The notes under the pieces: generated by a model | The model's database searches: none | What the model was told of the DNA's origin: nothing | Seen by the model: the letters and a program-made list of their open reading frames with translations, nothing else | Made by a program: the position numbers and the translations under genes | Shown here: positions 12,035 to 24,129 of the stretch, in pieces | Position numbering within the stretch: the stretch's first letter is position 1 | How the letters are laid out: every line of letters begins with the position of its first letter | DNA from: Gymnogyps californianus | Taxonomy: Eukaryota > Chordata > Aves > Accipitriformes > Cathartidae | NCBI RefSeq assembly: GCF_018139145.2 | Contig: NC_059500.1 | Location: 20,813,437 to 20,877,436 of the forward strand | Direction: 5' to 3' | DNA length: 64,000 nt

Positions 12035-12598
12035 CACTACTGTGGCAAAACAGTGGCACTCTTTTGCAAAGATACTTGAAAACCTTTGCAGTATAACAAT
12101 GCTTTTTAACAACAAATCTGTGATACAGAATCTCAGAGGGAGACTCTAACTCACATGAACAAAACTCCCTAGGCAAGGCAAGTTGCACATTCCTTGTCAT
12201 GCAAGAATTTTTACCTCACCTATACAGTAAAAATCCAAACCATGGACTCTCAGAATAAAAATATGGACTTAAACATTAATAGTTTTGTTTGAACAGGATT
12301 TTTTTCCAAGCTTTTTCAAACCATGCTATCTAGACCGTATTAAAGACTAACATTATGAATTAGTTCTCAAAATAAAGTTTTGAGATTGAAAACTCAGCCT
12401 GATTTGAGTTTCAAGAATAGAGAAGTGGAATCTAAATCCAGCAAAATTCAGTATTTCTGTGATTACAGAAAACTTACTGTTGTCCAAATATTGTGGGTGC
12501 TTAAAAGAAAACAAACCACATTTAAGTGTGATTATGGAAGCCCTTCTTTGGCTAAGAAATCACTGTTAATTCAGCTTAAGACTAATGGGAACATCTGA

Positions 12599-12628
12599 AT
12601 TATGAACCCCAAATAGAGGGTTCATAAT
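12599..12628. repeat. Inverted repeat, 11-bp arms
   Basis: ATTATGAACCC (12,599-12,609) and GGGTTCATAAT (12,618-12,628) pair perfectly around an eight-base loop. A weaker one, TCTCAAAA with TTTTGAGA, lies at 12,365-12,385. Confidence 0.9.
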
Positions 12629-13539
12629 GCAAATGCTGACAGACACTTGGCTGTATTGGCAGACAGAGTTCCAATAATGCAGCAAATACAGGGGAAAAGG
12701 AAGTATGTTCTGGAAAAAAGACTCCTCAGAAGTCAGCAAATACAAGGGGGAGTAGAACACTACTTTATACCTAACTGTTGATTTGTGGTTGGCAATCAGT
12801 TTGTAAATATACTGTACACAGTTAGAGATAGTTAAAGAAAAGAATCATCAAGATAGTTTCATTGTTCTGTTTTAAATGATAAAGGGAGAGGAAAAATATG
12901 ACAATGTTTTTATAGAATGGATTTACAGCCTGTTCTAGATAACTGCAATAACAGAACTATTAAAATGAATACCCTCTCCCTAGGTATATAAACAAGACTT
13001 ATCTTACTTTTTAAATATTTATTTTCTTCTTTGCAATGTAACTTCCTGCGCTGCTGCAATCATGCAATTGCACGTTGCTCAAGACCACATTCAGCTGCTA
13101 GCCCAGAGAACAACTTTCAGGAATACTGCCACATTGATCAGACAGATTAGGGAAGCAATATTATGAAGAGATCGTAATCTTTCACCAATTCAATTGCTGA
13201 GCTATGGCCAAGCACATCATACTAATCATTTACCATCTACAGCAAAGGGGAGAAACAAAACATTTTAACATTTGGTCAGCCTGAAAAGATAGAAAACTAC
13301 TCTCCAAACAGCAATCTCAAACTCAGCTCTTAGTATAAATCAGCTGTGGGCTTCATCTTGTTCTCATTTTGGTTAACCACAAGACTCCATGCTTACATCA
13401 GGATCATGCTTTTAATGCTGAGATTGGTAGGTATGAGAATTTTACAGTATCCATGTCCTAATAGCTGTAAACTAATCACAATTATGCAGGTGAAGTTCAT
13501 AAAACTTCATGTTCTCTTCAGAGTAAAAGGCTCAGAAAC
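12629..13539. other. AT-rich spacer upstream of the CR1
   Basis: No gene or repeat is recognised between the inverted repeat and the start of the CR1 element. Confidence 0.6.
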
Positions 13540-14518
13540 TTAAGGAAGGTGACAGAGAGTAATCATCATGGATTTACAACGGGAAATTCATGCCTTACCA
13601 ACCCAATAGCCTTCTACAATGAAATGGCTAGTTTAGTGGATGAGGGTAGCAGTGGATATTGTTTATCTCGACTTCAGCAAGTCTTTTGACACTGTCTCCC
13701 ATCACATTCTTTTTGACAAATTGATGAAGTATGGGTTAGATAAGCAGGCAGTGAGGTGGATAGCCAACTGCCTGAACTGCTGGGCTCAAAGTTTTGCGAC
13801 CAGTGGCATCAAGTCCAACTGTAGACCAGTCCCTAGTGGTGTACCCTCAGGCCTGATACTAGGCCAGTACTGTTTAACCTCGTCGTTAATGACCTGGCTG
13901 ATGGGACAGAGTGCACCCTCAGCAAGTTTGCGGAAGATATAAAACTGGGGGGACTGTGATTCAGATGGTTGTGTTGCCATTCAGAGGGACCTCAAAAAGC
14001 TGGAGAAAGGGGCCCACAGAAATGTCATGAATTTCAACAAAGGGAATTGCAAAGTTATGCATCTTTGGGGGAATAACCCCAGGCACCAGTACACATTGGT
14101 GGCCAACTGGCTGAAAAGCAGCTTGGCGGAAGAAGACCTGGGTGTCCTGGTGGACACCAAATTGAACTTGACCCAGCAATGTGCATTTGCCACAAAGAAG
14201 GGCAAACAACCTCCTGGGCTGCATTAGGAAGAGTGTTGCCAGCAGGTCAAGGGACGTGATCTTTCCCCTCCATTCAGCACTGGACAAAAGACACATCTAG
14301 GTGCTTGGTCCAGTTCTGGGCTCCCCAGTGCAGAGATACACGGACATATTGGAGTATGTCCAGCAAAGGGCCACAAAGATGGTTAAGGGCTTGGAGTATC
14401 TGTCATCAAGAGACACAGCCCTGAGCAACCTGCTGTAGCTGACCCTGCTTTGAGCAGGGGGGTTGACTAGATGATCTCTAGAGGTCCCTTCCAACCTCCT
14501 ACACTCTGTGATTCTCTG
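13540..14518 (+). mobile_element. CR1 LINE, 5'-truncated, inactive (reverse transcriptase part plus 3' end)
   Basis: This is a chicken-repeat-1 type non-LTR retrotransposon copy. Its open frame at 13,640 gives VDIVYLDFSKSFDTVSHHIL, the motif A region of a CR1 reverse transcriptase. Further on are KFAEDIKLG (about 13,926-13,952) and MNFNKGNCKVMHL (14,027-14,065). The catalytic motif C, normally FADD, reads FAED, and at least one frameshift separates these blocks. The 3' end (about 14,432-14,518) has the typical CR1 order: GAGCAGGGGGGTTGACTAGA, then GATCTCTAGAGGTCCCTTCC, then TGTGATTCT. Compared with my memory of full CR1 copies, much of the stretch between the reverse transcriptase and the 3' end seems deleted near 14,400-14,430. 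It is a dead copy. Confidence 0.95.
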
Positions 14519-15362
14519 AGAAGAGACATTCTGAATCTGTTTGCTGGGATGTTTACGTGAACATCTCAGGAAAACAGAAATCCCATTTAGTCCCAGACAT
14601 GTCAGATTCTGTGCTATGGTAAGTCCAAAAGGAATGCCCCAGATGATTGCTTGCAGTCCCTCAAGTGACTGGGTGTGGTAATAATGAATAATGACAAAAA
14701 TGCAAATTACAATTTCTTGATGTATATCTTTTCTAGCAATACACCGTTTTTCAAAGTATATAATTAAATACCTGTTTTATCTCAAGATATAATGAACAGC
14801 TACAGAAAACAAAAATATTTTATGTCATTGCTTTATTAATGCCCTGGGAACCACTCATTCCACCCACATTCTATCAAGATATGGAAAGAATAAGCTTTTT
14901 GTAACGCAAGACAGTATCATTTTGAGACTCTTCAAGCAATGTATGTGATCATTACAAAAACACTTTTCTGAAATACCCTGGATCACCATCTAATACATCA
15001 ATTTATCTAATTCCATATTATACTAACATTTGAGAAGCAGTGTTATCAGCAGTTAAAAAATAAGTCCTTAAGCAATTCAAAATTTCATCTAAAGACAGAC
15101 CTTTATAGGTCCCCCCAAAAAATAATAATTTAAGCCTTTTTTTCTTCACTGACTTTTGGTTATGAGCTTTCTTGCTGTAGCACCAGAAATTTAACTATTA
15201 AAACACCCTGCATCATCCATTCCAGCCTGGCACAGCCACTCTATTTAAATATCAGCATCCAGAATGCAAGTATATAACTAAATCTCAAGTACTGTTTATA
15301 GACTTTGAAGATATATCATTGATTACTCCACTGCCTCGTTCACTTTGGTGGCTGTTTCACAG
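14519..15362. other. AT-rich spacer, nothing recognised
   Basis: Downstream flank of the CR1. No gene or second repeat is seen. Confidence 0.6.
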
Positions 15363-15527
15363 ATTCAGTATTGGCATGTGCTTTCTGACCTGATTTGGAG
15401 TTCCGAGCACATGCTAGCAACACCCATCCTTGTTATCGCGATCCTTTCTTTGTTAGGCTGTTTGGCAGTTATTTATACACTTGGATTTGGATTTATAGAC
15501 GCTGTTGCATCGAGACTCTCTGACTGA
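15363..15527 (+). other. Exon-like open stretch encoding a predicted membrane segment
   Basis: A pyrimidine-containing acceptor-like GGCTGTTTCACAG ends at 15,362. The 54 codons from 15,363 to a TGA at 15,525-15,527 read IQYWHVLSDLIWSSEH and then a strongly hydrophobic stretch, LATPILVIAILSLLGCLAVI, ending GFGFIDAVASRLSD. This would fit a C-terminal exon of a single-pass membrane protein. The only internal ATG is at 15,411 in a weak context. T-rich DNA produces hydrophobic frames by chance, and no poly(A) signal is obvious in the next several hundred bases. No family is recognised. Confidence 0.2.
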
Positions 15528-18500
15528 GGATAGTCTAGTCACACAGATTTTCCTGTCATACAGTCCCCTTGCTTTTACAGTAGCATTTTCACGTTCTTTA
15601 TTATGTTTTAAATTTCTTCTTGGGTTGGAGTTATATTTCAGATTTAATTTCATACTCATTTTATGCTCACTGAAAGAGGAGTTGGTTGTTTATCTCAGAA
15701 GTCTTTCAGAGATATATATATTTTCTTCTTATTTACCTTAGTGAACAAGTACAAAGTTACTAGTTTTCTAAAAGTAGTTGAAAGTCTGTGGTTTCATTTG
15801 CATAGTCTTTACCTTCTTTCTTTTTACTTAGATGCTGTAATGCACTGTGGGTTTCATGCAAAATTACAGATAATGTGTTGTAAATTTGCTCCGTATCAAG
15901 GAACATACTGCGTTTACCGTGAGTTCCAGATTACTGCAATATCTTTAAATACTCTTCTCTTAGACTTTTTCAATGGCAAGCCCATAATTTAAACCTTAAG
16001 TGTATTTAAATTCTGTATTCATTAAATTATACTTATAAAATATAATAATAGCTTTAATTTTGGAGGGTTCTAAATGCAAATTTTCTTTCATGCTCATTTC
16101 TCTTTTAAAATAGTAGTAGATTACTTTAATAGGACTATTCATGTGTATAAAGCCAAGCATGTGTTTAAGTGTTTGCATGATTGGATTCTTTGTATACAAA
16201 AGAGCCAGTGAAATTACGTTTGTGTAGCTGGCCTTCCCAATTTTCAGGACTGGGAGAAACGCAACAAATGGAAATTCATTTCTTCTCCAGGGTCTAATGA
16301 AAGTTAGCACCTGTCCTTAACAGGCTAAACTGAGCAAGCCTGGGAAACAATCATTGAACACTGGAGGTCTTTACTGCATTCCTTGTAAAGGAGTGTTAAA
16401 TCAATCATACAATATTTAAAATATCAGACAAATTAGAACAATACAGACAGTGAGACAGGGTAAAAAAAATAGGAGGCTGTGCAGGCAATCCTTAGGAGCT
16501 TGGGTCTGGATATTGTGGGTAATTATTATTAGGTATTATTCACACTGATCCTGAAAAGCAAAATCAGCTCTCAATCATAAAGGCAGCATACACTGCTTTT
16601 GAAGACAGACTATAGAGTCTGACAGAAAATTCTTTACTTCTCAGCTGTCTCCATTGTACATTCTAGTTAAAAATAATGAGACTGTTGCTGAATATTTTAT
16701 GAATATTTACATGCAAAAAATGATAAAAATAAATGAGAATAGAAAGACTAGAATGCAGCACTATGTTCTGTAGTTTATAAATTAGTTACATATATTTTGT
16801 TGTAGTTTTGTTTAAATTATACAGTGCACTTCTGGTTTTGTTCCCAAATTCTGTTTATTTCAGAAAACAGTCAAAATCAGCCACAAATCATTTCTCAGCC
16901 TTTTGCTGTGGTGATTACTTTTTGTATGACTGGAATACTCTTAGGGCCAGGTCTAGCTTCTCAAGTGTGTGACAGTGAGAAATGAAATGCCCTTAGCTTT
17001 CAGTCCGTCCCCAGTGATTCACAGAATTGGTGCTTGAGTATCATACAATTTGGCAAAAGGTTCTGAAACCTGGAGAGATCCTACCACTATGCAGCTGTGC
17101 TGCAGACACGGACAATGCAATTCACAAGGCCACTTCACATAAAATGTTCCTGAACTGAATGAGCCCCCTTATTGTCTATTAGGTAAAGCACTACCTATAG
17201 ACCATTTGGATGGATCCTATGTCTCTTCAGAGTCCTCAGGACTTTTCAGGAACACAGCTGTTTCACAACTGTTAAATTCTTCTCAGAGATGAGCTGCCTA
17301 CTTTATATCTCACCTACTTGCAACTCCTGACCTCTTTAATTCCTTGTGCTTTTTTTCAAGAGACTACCAACAAGCCTGCCAACTGTACAATACCCACGGT
17401 GGAGACAGTAAGTAGACCTGTGATCCCTTCTCAATTAGATGTCACTGATTTTGACTCAAACTGTGTTATTAGAAGTAGAATAAATTACAATTGCAATCAT
17501 TCACTATGAAAATTTGCAGTCAGTGGCAAAAAAGAAAATGCTCAGCGGTGGTAAACATAAATGAATAGAGCCTGTGGATAGGGTCACATATTAAAGAATA
17601 GAAATACATTTTCTACCTACAGAGGAAGAATTTTTCTCTGCAATGTGTCTTGTTGGTGAATAGGTTTTAAGCATCTGGGAAGACAGACGTGCAAAATCTG
17701 GAACACATGTTTTGCAACAACAGTAAATCCAGGAGTGCAATCAAAGTAGAGCTCACACCAAAAATAACTTAAAATTGGCTACAACTGACTGTATGTCCTC
17801 TTTCACTTTGAAATCATCAATTCTGCTTTAACTTGCGTGCTTAAATTTGTAGCTTTTGCTGTTTGATAAACACTTCGAGAATACGTTCACATACCGTAAT
17901 CCCTTTAAACTTCTTGAGTTCCTTCCTAGTTCTTTAAAGACCTCACGGAAAGAGTTGTTTAGCAAAGCCAAAACTAGGATGTGGTCTTTGCTGTTTACAG
18001 ATTCCTAGAACTGATATCTGGCAACAGCTATGGAAATAAGTGCAGGCTTGAAACACAGCCTCACTTAGACGCTTACGTCATTTTCCTGCTCATGGAAACA
18101 GTCAGTGGTTTTGTGTCTGCTGTCTGTATTTTCCCTCCTACCCGTGCTCATCTCTTTCCAGTTTAAGATGTTTCCTTAAGAGGGGGATCAGGCTTTACAG
18201 CAGATGCATCCAGTGTGCCTCCTCTTCTAATGGGAAGTTGTCGTTCTCACTGCTCATACGAAGTACTGTGGGAGCCTGTGAAAAATACCATGTTCGCAGT
18301 TCCTCTACATACTTCACAGTACACTTTTCATAGCAGAAATAGTGTTGAGGGACATTTACACTGACTGATTTTAGGCACTGAGTTTAGGATGCTAATCTCC
18401 ATAGACTCCTTACACAGCCAGCAGCAGGAGAGAGGGATTCCTCCACAGAGTAATTCAGAGCATCTGATGTGAACTCATGGTTTGAGCCACCCTCAAAATA

Positions 18501-19284
18501 ACTTATTTCTCTCTCTTCATTAGTGATACAGAAAGCCAATGCAAATCAACCCATTCTGACACAGGACCTGGAGTTGAAACACCAGTCAGGGATGTGAAAG
18601 CTGCCCTTAGTGATACACTAGTCTATATACAAAACAGAGCAGTGCAATATAGTCAGTGCTGGATTGGGAGATACTTTTCTAGCAATTTTAACACAACATT
18701 AAGTAAATACAACATTTATCTGTAAAAAGAAATTAGATAGTTGATAAGCCATCAAACTACACATAGTTTGTCATATATATGAACACTTTTATTAGCAAGG
18801 ACCTTAAAAGATTTTCTTGGGTAGTAGTAAGTAGAGTCAGCTACAAGCTTTGGCATGTTAGTAGAGAGATCAAATAGAGATAGCAGGAAGGACTGGTGTT
18901 TTCTGGAGTAGCTATAGCTATACTGGAGGTAGAGAGATAGTCCACATTCTACATAGTAAAATGCAGAGATAGCATGAAGTGCAGAAATACAGCTATGTCT
19001 GGAGAAGATTTAGTGACCTATGCCTCTACCCCAGAAAGAGAGGGAAGACAAATGTTTGGAAAACACTAAAGGGGAGAGAGGAGTGGATAAAACTCCTTTG
19101 GCATCTCCAAGCCCGTTAATTACCAAAAAGATACAAGCACAACCTTTACACTTTCAGGTTCCTGGTGGCTCCTTTTAGCCCTGGAAGCTATGCTGCTGGT
19201 GTTCCAAATTCAGCTGTGTCATTGCAAGCAACAAAGAACAAATTCCTGTGTCTGAGTCCGTGTCCCAGTTCTGCAACGGAGTAA
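15528..19284. other. AT-rich spacer, nothing recognised
   Basis: The ATG-initiated frame at 15,663-15,992 (109 codons) is rich in Phe, Leu and Tyr, as expected for a T-rich strand, and has a weak start context, so I do not call it. No repeats or RNA genes are recognised to 19.28 kb. Confidence 0.55.
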
Positions 19285-19400
19285 GACATTGAAACGCAGG
19301 GGAAGGAAAACTGGGAGCTTTCTGGGCACATACCCAAAAGACGATGTGAGGACGATTGGGAACCCAGGACTCCTGATCACAATGATGTCTAGGTTCAGCC
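19285..19400 (+). mobile_element. Possible remnant of a MIR/CORE-type SINE
   Basis: The run GATTGGGAACCCAGGACTCC (about 19,354-19,373), preceded by CCCAAAAGACGATGTGAGG, resembles the 3' part of MIR-like SINEs (a 'CCCAAGGTCAC...GGGAATTGAACCCAGG' arrangement). The upstream half is not recognisable. Much weaker than the copy at 60.56 kb. Confidence 0.25.
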
Positions 19401-19708
19401 TGTAAGAGCCTAATTGCACAATCAACAGGACAGCTGCTATGCTGGGGCCTTAACTGTAACACCCATGTGTCACCCATAATTCAGTCAGATGCAGAACTTT
19501 TAGTCCATCTTGGGGTTTTTTCCCCTGTGCAGCTCTGTTTACAACAGTTTGTTGCATATTCATCTTCTGACAACTAATCAAGCATTTTAAAGTTTGTTAT
19601 TATTTGGATCTACCCTGTCCCTTCATTCCCTGTAGTCTTTGAAAAAAACATCACACTAAAATTTGGATGTTTTACTTTTCTTCAACTTTATGTCTCCACT
19701 TTGTCTGC

Positions 19709-19736
19709 ATATATATATATATATAAATATATATAA
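19709..19736. repeat. (AT)n microsatellite, interrupted
   Basis: AT dinucleotides with one ATAAAT interruption. Confidence 0.9.
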
Positions 19737-20255
19737 AACCATACACACACATTTGGTAATAACACACATGCTTCCCTAAGTAGAAGTTTTAAAAAATGGA
19801 CCCAGTTATTCTGGAAGAAGAACACGTGCATGTAAACTATAATTCATAACTCAAATTCTACCTGGGAATCAAGGTGTTTAAAGAAAGGTTAGGGTCGTTA
19901 TCAATCTTTATGTACCTCTGGGAAGCATTAAAAAGTATGCCAGAACATGGGGGAGGGGACATTTGAAAGAAGGAAGTGCAAGGATTTCTGTGTATATTCT
20001 TCCTTTGTGTAGTCTTCTAGTTTTGTTTGTCAGCTTCTTGAAACCATGGAGAAGATCTGGGTAAGTATTCTAACTAAAGCAAAGCTCCAAACCTTTTGAC
20101 ATTTAACCAACACTAATTATTTCATATCTTGTTTTGTAATCTCTCAGTCTCTTATGTAAACACACTGCATCTACCATCATCCAGCCTTCCTTAAGCTGCC
20201 TCAGCTTTAGTCTGTACTTTCCTTTTATGAAGTCTTATTTGGTCTGTTGACTTAC
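19737..20255. other. AT-rich spacer
   Basis: No gene or repeat is recognised between the AT microsatellite and the exon-like stretch at 20.26 kb. Confidence 0.55.
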
Positions 20256-20397
20256 TTTTGATTACTTCCATATTGTTCTGCATTGGCTTAATGTCCCTAA
20301 AGACTTTTACCACTTTGTACATCACTTCATCTTTGTTTCTTTTGTTTCTTGCTACTTGCATATAAACACTGACGACATTTTCAATTGTATTTAAATC
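20256..20397 (-). other. Exon-like open stretch, unknown product
   Basis: On the minus strand an acceptor-like TTGTATCTGCAG precedes 20,397, and a strong donor consensus (AAAA then GTAAGT) follows 20,256. The 142 bases between are open in the frame that begins DLNTIENVVSVYMQVARNKR and continues with a Lys-, Val- and Asp-rich helix-like segment ending NNMEVIK. The frame stays open past the donor to 20,191. Composition looks more protein-like than most chance frames here (charged, few Cys or Trp), but no family is recognised. The exon leaves a one-base overhang, which does not join simply with the exon-like stretch at 11.74-11.94 kb. Confidence 0.22.
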
Positions 20398-20688
20398 CTG
20401 CAGATACAACAGAGTCCTCAAAACCAATTGTTTCCATTTTTTTGATACTTAGTTTAGAATTTTAATTGCATATTCTCTTCAGGGAATCTGTTTTGAATCA
20501 GCTTCTTATGACGAAAGTTAGGTAAAGTATTCTGCATGGAGTAGCAAAACCACAACATTAAGAGAACAATCTGTGGGGAAAAAAACATTTTCGTCTCTCC
20601 TGACCTGGACAGAATTGCTGTTTTCTTAGATAACACACTTCACAACAGAAAAAAAGATGACTCAACTGAAATTTTGTTGGTTTGTCTT
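20398..20688. other. Spacer
   Basis: Short stretch between the exon-like segment and the C-rich tract; nothing recognised. Confidence 0.5.
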
Positions 20689-20717
20689 CCCCCCACCCCC
20701 TCACCCCCCCACCCCCC
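20689..20717 (-). repeat. C-rich tract; G-quadruplex-capable on the minus strand
   Basis: Four C-runs of 6, 5, 7 and 6 bases are separated by loops of one, three and one base. The minus strand therefore fits the standard intramolecular G-quadruplex pattern with very short loops. Confidence 0.85.
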
Positions 20718-23613
20718 GGACCTCTCTTCTTCCTACGAGATGGGAGGTAGTGGATGGGACTTTAATAGGAAGAGTTTTAGAAGATTTTTTTTCCTTTATG
20801 CACATTGGTGTTTTTTGGTGAAATCCACCTTTGCACCATTCCTGCCAGCAAGGGCAGAAATACTACTCCCTTTCTTTAGTTTACTGTTCCAAGATTATCC
20901 CTTTGCTCTTCTCTATGTATATTTTCGTTGCACTTTGTAAGTTCTGGTATCACTCATTTTTCAAGAGACAAGTCAGTTCTAAGGCTACATTAGTGTTACA
21001 AAAATACTTACTTTATGCTTCTCTGATTTATGGGGAGACGAGAGCTGAAAATCCAGGGATACATGATGATAATTCTGAACAATAAAAGAATAGAAGGAAA
21101 CTGCATATGAAAACAACAATAAATGAGGGAGTGATGAGGTATGCTCATGTCACACGGAAGTTTCAGGTTTTTGTTGTGTTCAAATATGTATACTCTATCA
21201 ATGACAGCAGACTACATAGGGAGAGACCATACTGTTCACAAAAAACTTCTATATAAGAAAAATGCTAGAAATAAGAAGTAAAAATTCCATGTCCCTGTCC
21301 CTTTCCCTCCTTCCCAAACTGACAAGCTGAGAACTGGGTTAATTTCAAACAAACAATAGTTCCCATATTTGGTATTTAGTCTTCTGAGTAAAAAAAAATT
21401 ATCAAATATTTATTATTAAAAAAAAAACCCTATTGAATTCACTGAAGCATCACGTACCAAATTTCAAGTACATTAAGAGAATGATCTGAGTGACATATAC
21501 ACCAGTCCTTGATAACTAAGCCTCCTAGCTTTCAAGATACTGTGCTTCCGCTATTTTAGTAAAGCCCTGTTTCAGCAGCACCCAGATATATGTCCCCTAC
21601 CTTGAGTACTAAACTCAAGCTCTGGAAAGAACAGGATTTTCTTTTCTTTATATATGATTGTCTTCAGCTCCCTGGCCTTCTGCAGGATTCAGTCCTTATC
21701 CTTTAAGTGTATCAGTCAATCAATAGCTATTCAGGAGAGTACAGCATTTGCCTCTGTCTTTGAATTGTAATCCTCTAAGCACATTGAAAAACTCTTGCGT
21801 TCTCCAGGGCATTCAACTGCAGGATTTCTGGCAGCCTGCTCTCTAGCAGCAATAAAGATTCTTCCTCTTCTTACTTTCTAAGTAATGCGACTCTCAGGTT
21901 TGGGCCCAGCTCCATTTGCAACAGGATTATTAAGTGGCGTGCATAGCTCAGTAATAGAGTTGTTCATTTTTTTCCCCTACTTTGAGAGGCTGGAAACAGT
22001 TTCTTCCCACACCGTACAACAAATGAGTCCATGAATGCACTGCCAATATGCCTGTGCAGAGGTTCTTGGATTTCAGCTTTTTAGACCAGGTTGTTAGCTA
22101 CCTTTTGTCAAAAATCTTCACGTAGTACTACCTGGCCCAAATATTGTTTTCCACTTCAGTAAGACAGTGATACGAACTAGTATTTTTATACCAAGGTGAC
22201 CAATGGCAAAGCTGAATTTGAAGGCTCTGCTTTATATAAAGTTAAAATAGTTCTGTTGCAATATGAGTAGTTTAAGAAAGTGTATTAAGATAAGATATGT
22301 GTAATTCCCATAAAACCTTTATTTCTAATCAGGTTTGGTATGTGAGTTGTTCATTAGTAAGATGAGAATGGTCTTCTACTAGGAGCAGCTCGGGTTTATA
22401 CTTTGTATGCATTCTCTGTACAACTTTTTTGTTAAGGGACTCAAAATAATACTAAACAAAGACTTAAATAAATCTGTGAAATACATGTGATGCCCGTAAA
22501 AATGAAATACTGGCACTACCTAGTTAAATGTTTTTGCAGTCTTCTGGAATATGGAGTCTGTAAGAAAAACCTTACCATTTGATTGCCATTCTGAAGGACT
22601 CCTTTCCAAACCAGGGAAACCAATCCTAGTTCTCAGGGGACAATGGAAATGTTTAGGTCTTTTACCAGACTCCTTTCTCTGTTCAGCACCAGTGAAACTT
22701 CAAAACCAGCTACGAGGTTCCCAGGCACAATAACTGGTTCCTGGATACCCCAGGCACTTGACTACATAGTGCCCATGAAGAATATGCCTCAAACTTGCCT
22801 GGTTTTGTACATTGCTCACTAAAATCAGCAAATTCAACAAAACCTGAGCAAATCTGAAATCATGTGGGTTTCACTGCATTTGGAATTTTGTTATTGCAGA
22901 TGTGGACAGCTCTAATACAAAGGCTGATGTTAGTCTTCATTTCATATTATGGTACTGTGCAAAATGGAAAAAAGAAACCTATGTATTTTAAAGAAAGGGT
23001 CTATTTTTGCACTCTTAACAGAGGTAAGGGAATGCTGAAAAACCTGACAATTTCTTTGAGTTATCAAATATTTACCTAGCCCTGCAACAGAAGTTGTGGG
23101 ATAAAGAATATTTTTCCAGACTGGTTTCCATGACATGTCTACTCATTATTTTCTTGAGATTTATTAGTGTATCCTGTAAAGCTCTACAGAAAAAGTATGC
23201 TAATTTACATCTGTAAGAGAATTAACATGATGTTAAAGGGATCAATTAGTTAATCGTTAAAACACTGAACTGAAAAGACTTAGATATGGAAGACCCTCAT
23301 AGGATTTTCATGACACCAAAAAGTCATGTATTCCCAGCACAGAATTCCTATAGCTTATTTAGAGACACTGTGCCTTTGTATTTTCAATGTATTGCCTGAT
23401 TAATATAACCTTAGGACTTGAACTATGATGTGAACTGTTTTCACTGAAATGCAAACCCATGCAAGGCACAGTAGGGTTTAGGATTTCAGTGCAAACTAAC
23501 TGAAACTTTAAGGCATTCAGAAACCTTCAAGTCTGGGCCAACACTACCTTTTCCCCCCTCTTAAAATAAAGTTTTAAAATAAACTTTTACTTGCTCAAGT
23601 CATGGTTCCCTAA
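20718..23613. other. AT-rich spacer with a weak tRNA-like A box
   Basis: No gene is supported. At 21,935-21,960 the sequence resembles the 5' part of a tRNA-Ala (TAGCTCAGTAATAGAG), but no convincing B box or cloverleaf follows, so no tRNA is called. Confidence 0.55.
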
Positions 23614-24129
23614 GTGGAAGCAACATGGACGTGGCAGAGATTACACCACTGTTGTTTAACCCTGCTCAGGGCTGCCTGTGTGAGCAGGACAACAAAAGGC
23701 CAGCACGAGACTGACCTGTGCTGTCACTCTTACCCACTAAAACTGATGGCTGAACAGTGTGCCACTGTGAGAGATATCCTGGAGAAGCATTGCCCAAACC
23801 AACACAAAGATAGCTTGGATTGTCTGGTGAGAGTAATTTCTCATCAAAACGTGGGAGAGGCTCCTTCTCTCATCTTCTTTGGAAGAAAAGTCCCATCTCT
23901 CTCTGCATTTGCCCAAAGCACACATGCTGCTTTTCTCCCTTTTCACATCAGTTTGAAATTTAGTGGGCAGAAAAGGAGAGGAAGAGTTTACCACCCACAC
24001 TATCATCATGGCATAAAATCTTCTCACCAGTCTGCCATATACCCCACAGCTCCTCTTCCCTCTTGTAGAGTTGAGTATTTACTATACAGCGTTGTGCTAA
24101 ACTCAACTCAGTTTCGGGAGAAAACATAA
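23614..24129 (+). other. Longest open frame in the window (171 codons), no recognised product
   Basis: The frame is open for 171 codons. Its first ATG is at 23,746, which would give 127 residues beginning MAEQCATVRDILEKHCPNQH. The ATG context is poor at -3. A donor-like CTG|GTGAGA occurs at about 23,829, so a shorter exon is also possible. His, Ser and Cys are frequent and no domain, signal peptide or repeat is evident. Long frames also occur on the opposite strand here, which suggests a locally stop-poor patch, not a gene. A rough count says one frame of this length is not surprising in 64 kb. Confidence 0.15.

Noticed and set aside
15663..15992. 109-codon ATG frame on the plus strand
   Set aside because: Phe/Leu/Tyr-rich translation expected from T-rich DNA, a T at -3 of the start, and no splice or poly(A) context.
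21935..22010. tRNA-Ala-like A box (TAGCTCAGTAATAGAG)
   Set aside because: The invariant GG of the D loop is replaced by AA, no GGTTCRANYCC-type B box follows, and I cannot draw an acceptor stem or cloverleaf. At best a very old tRNA-derived remnant.
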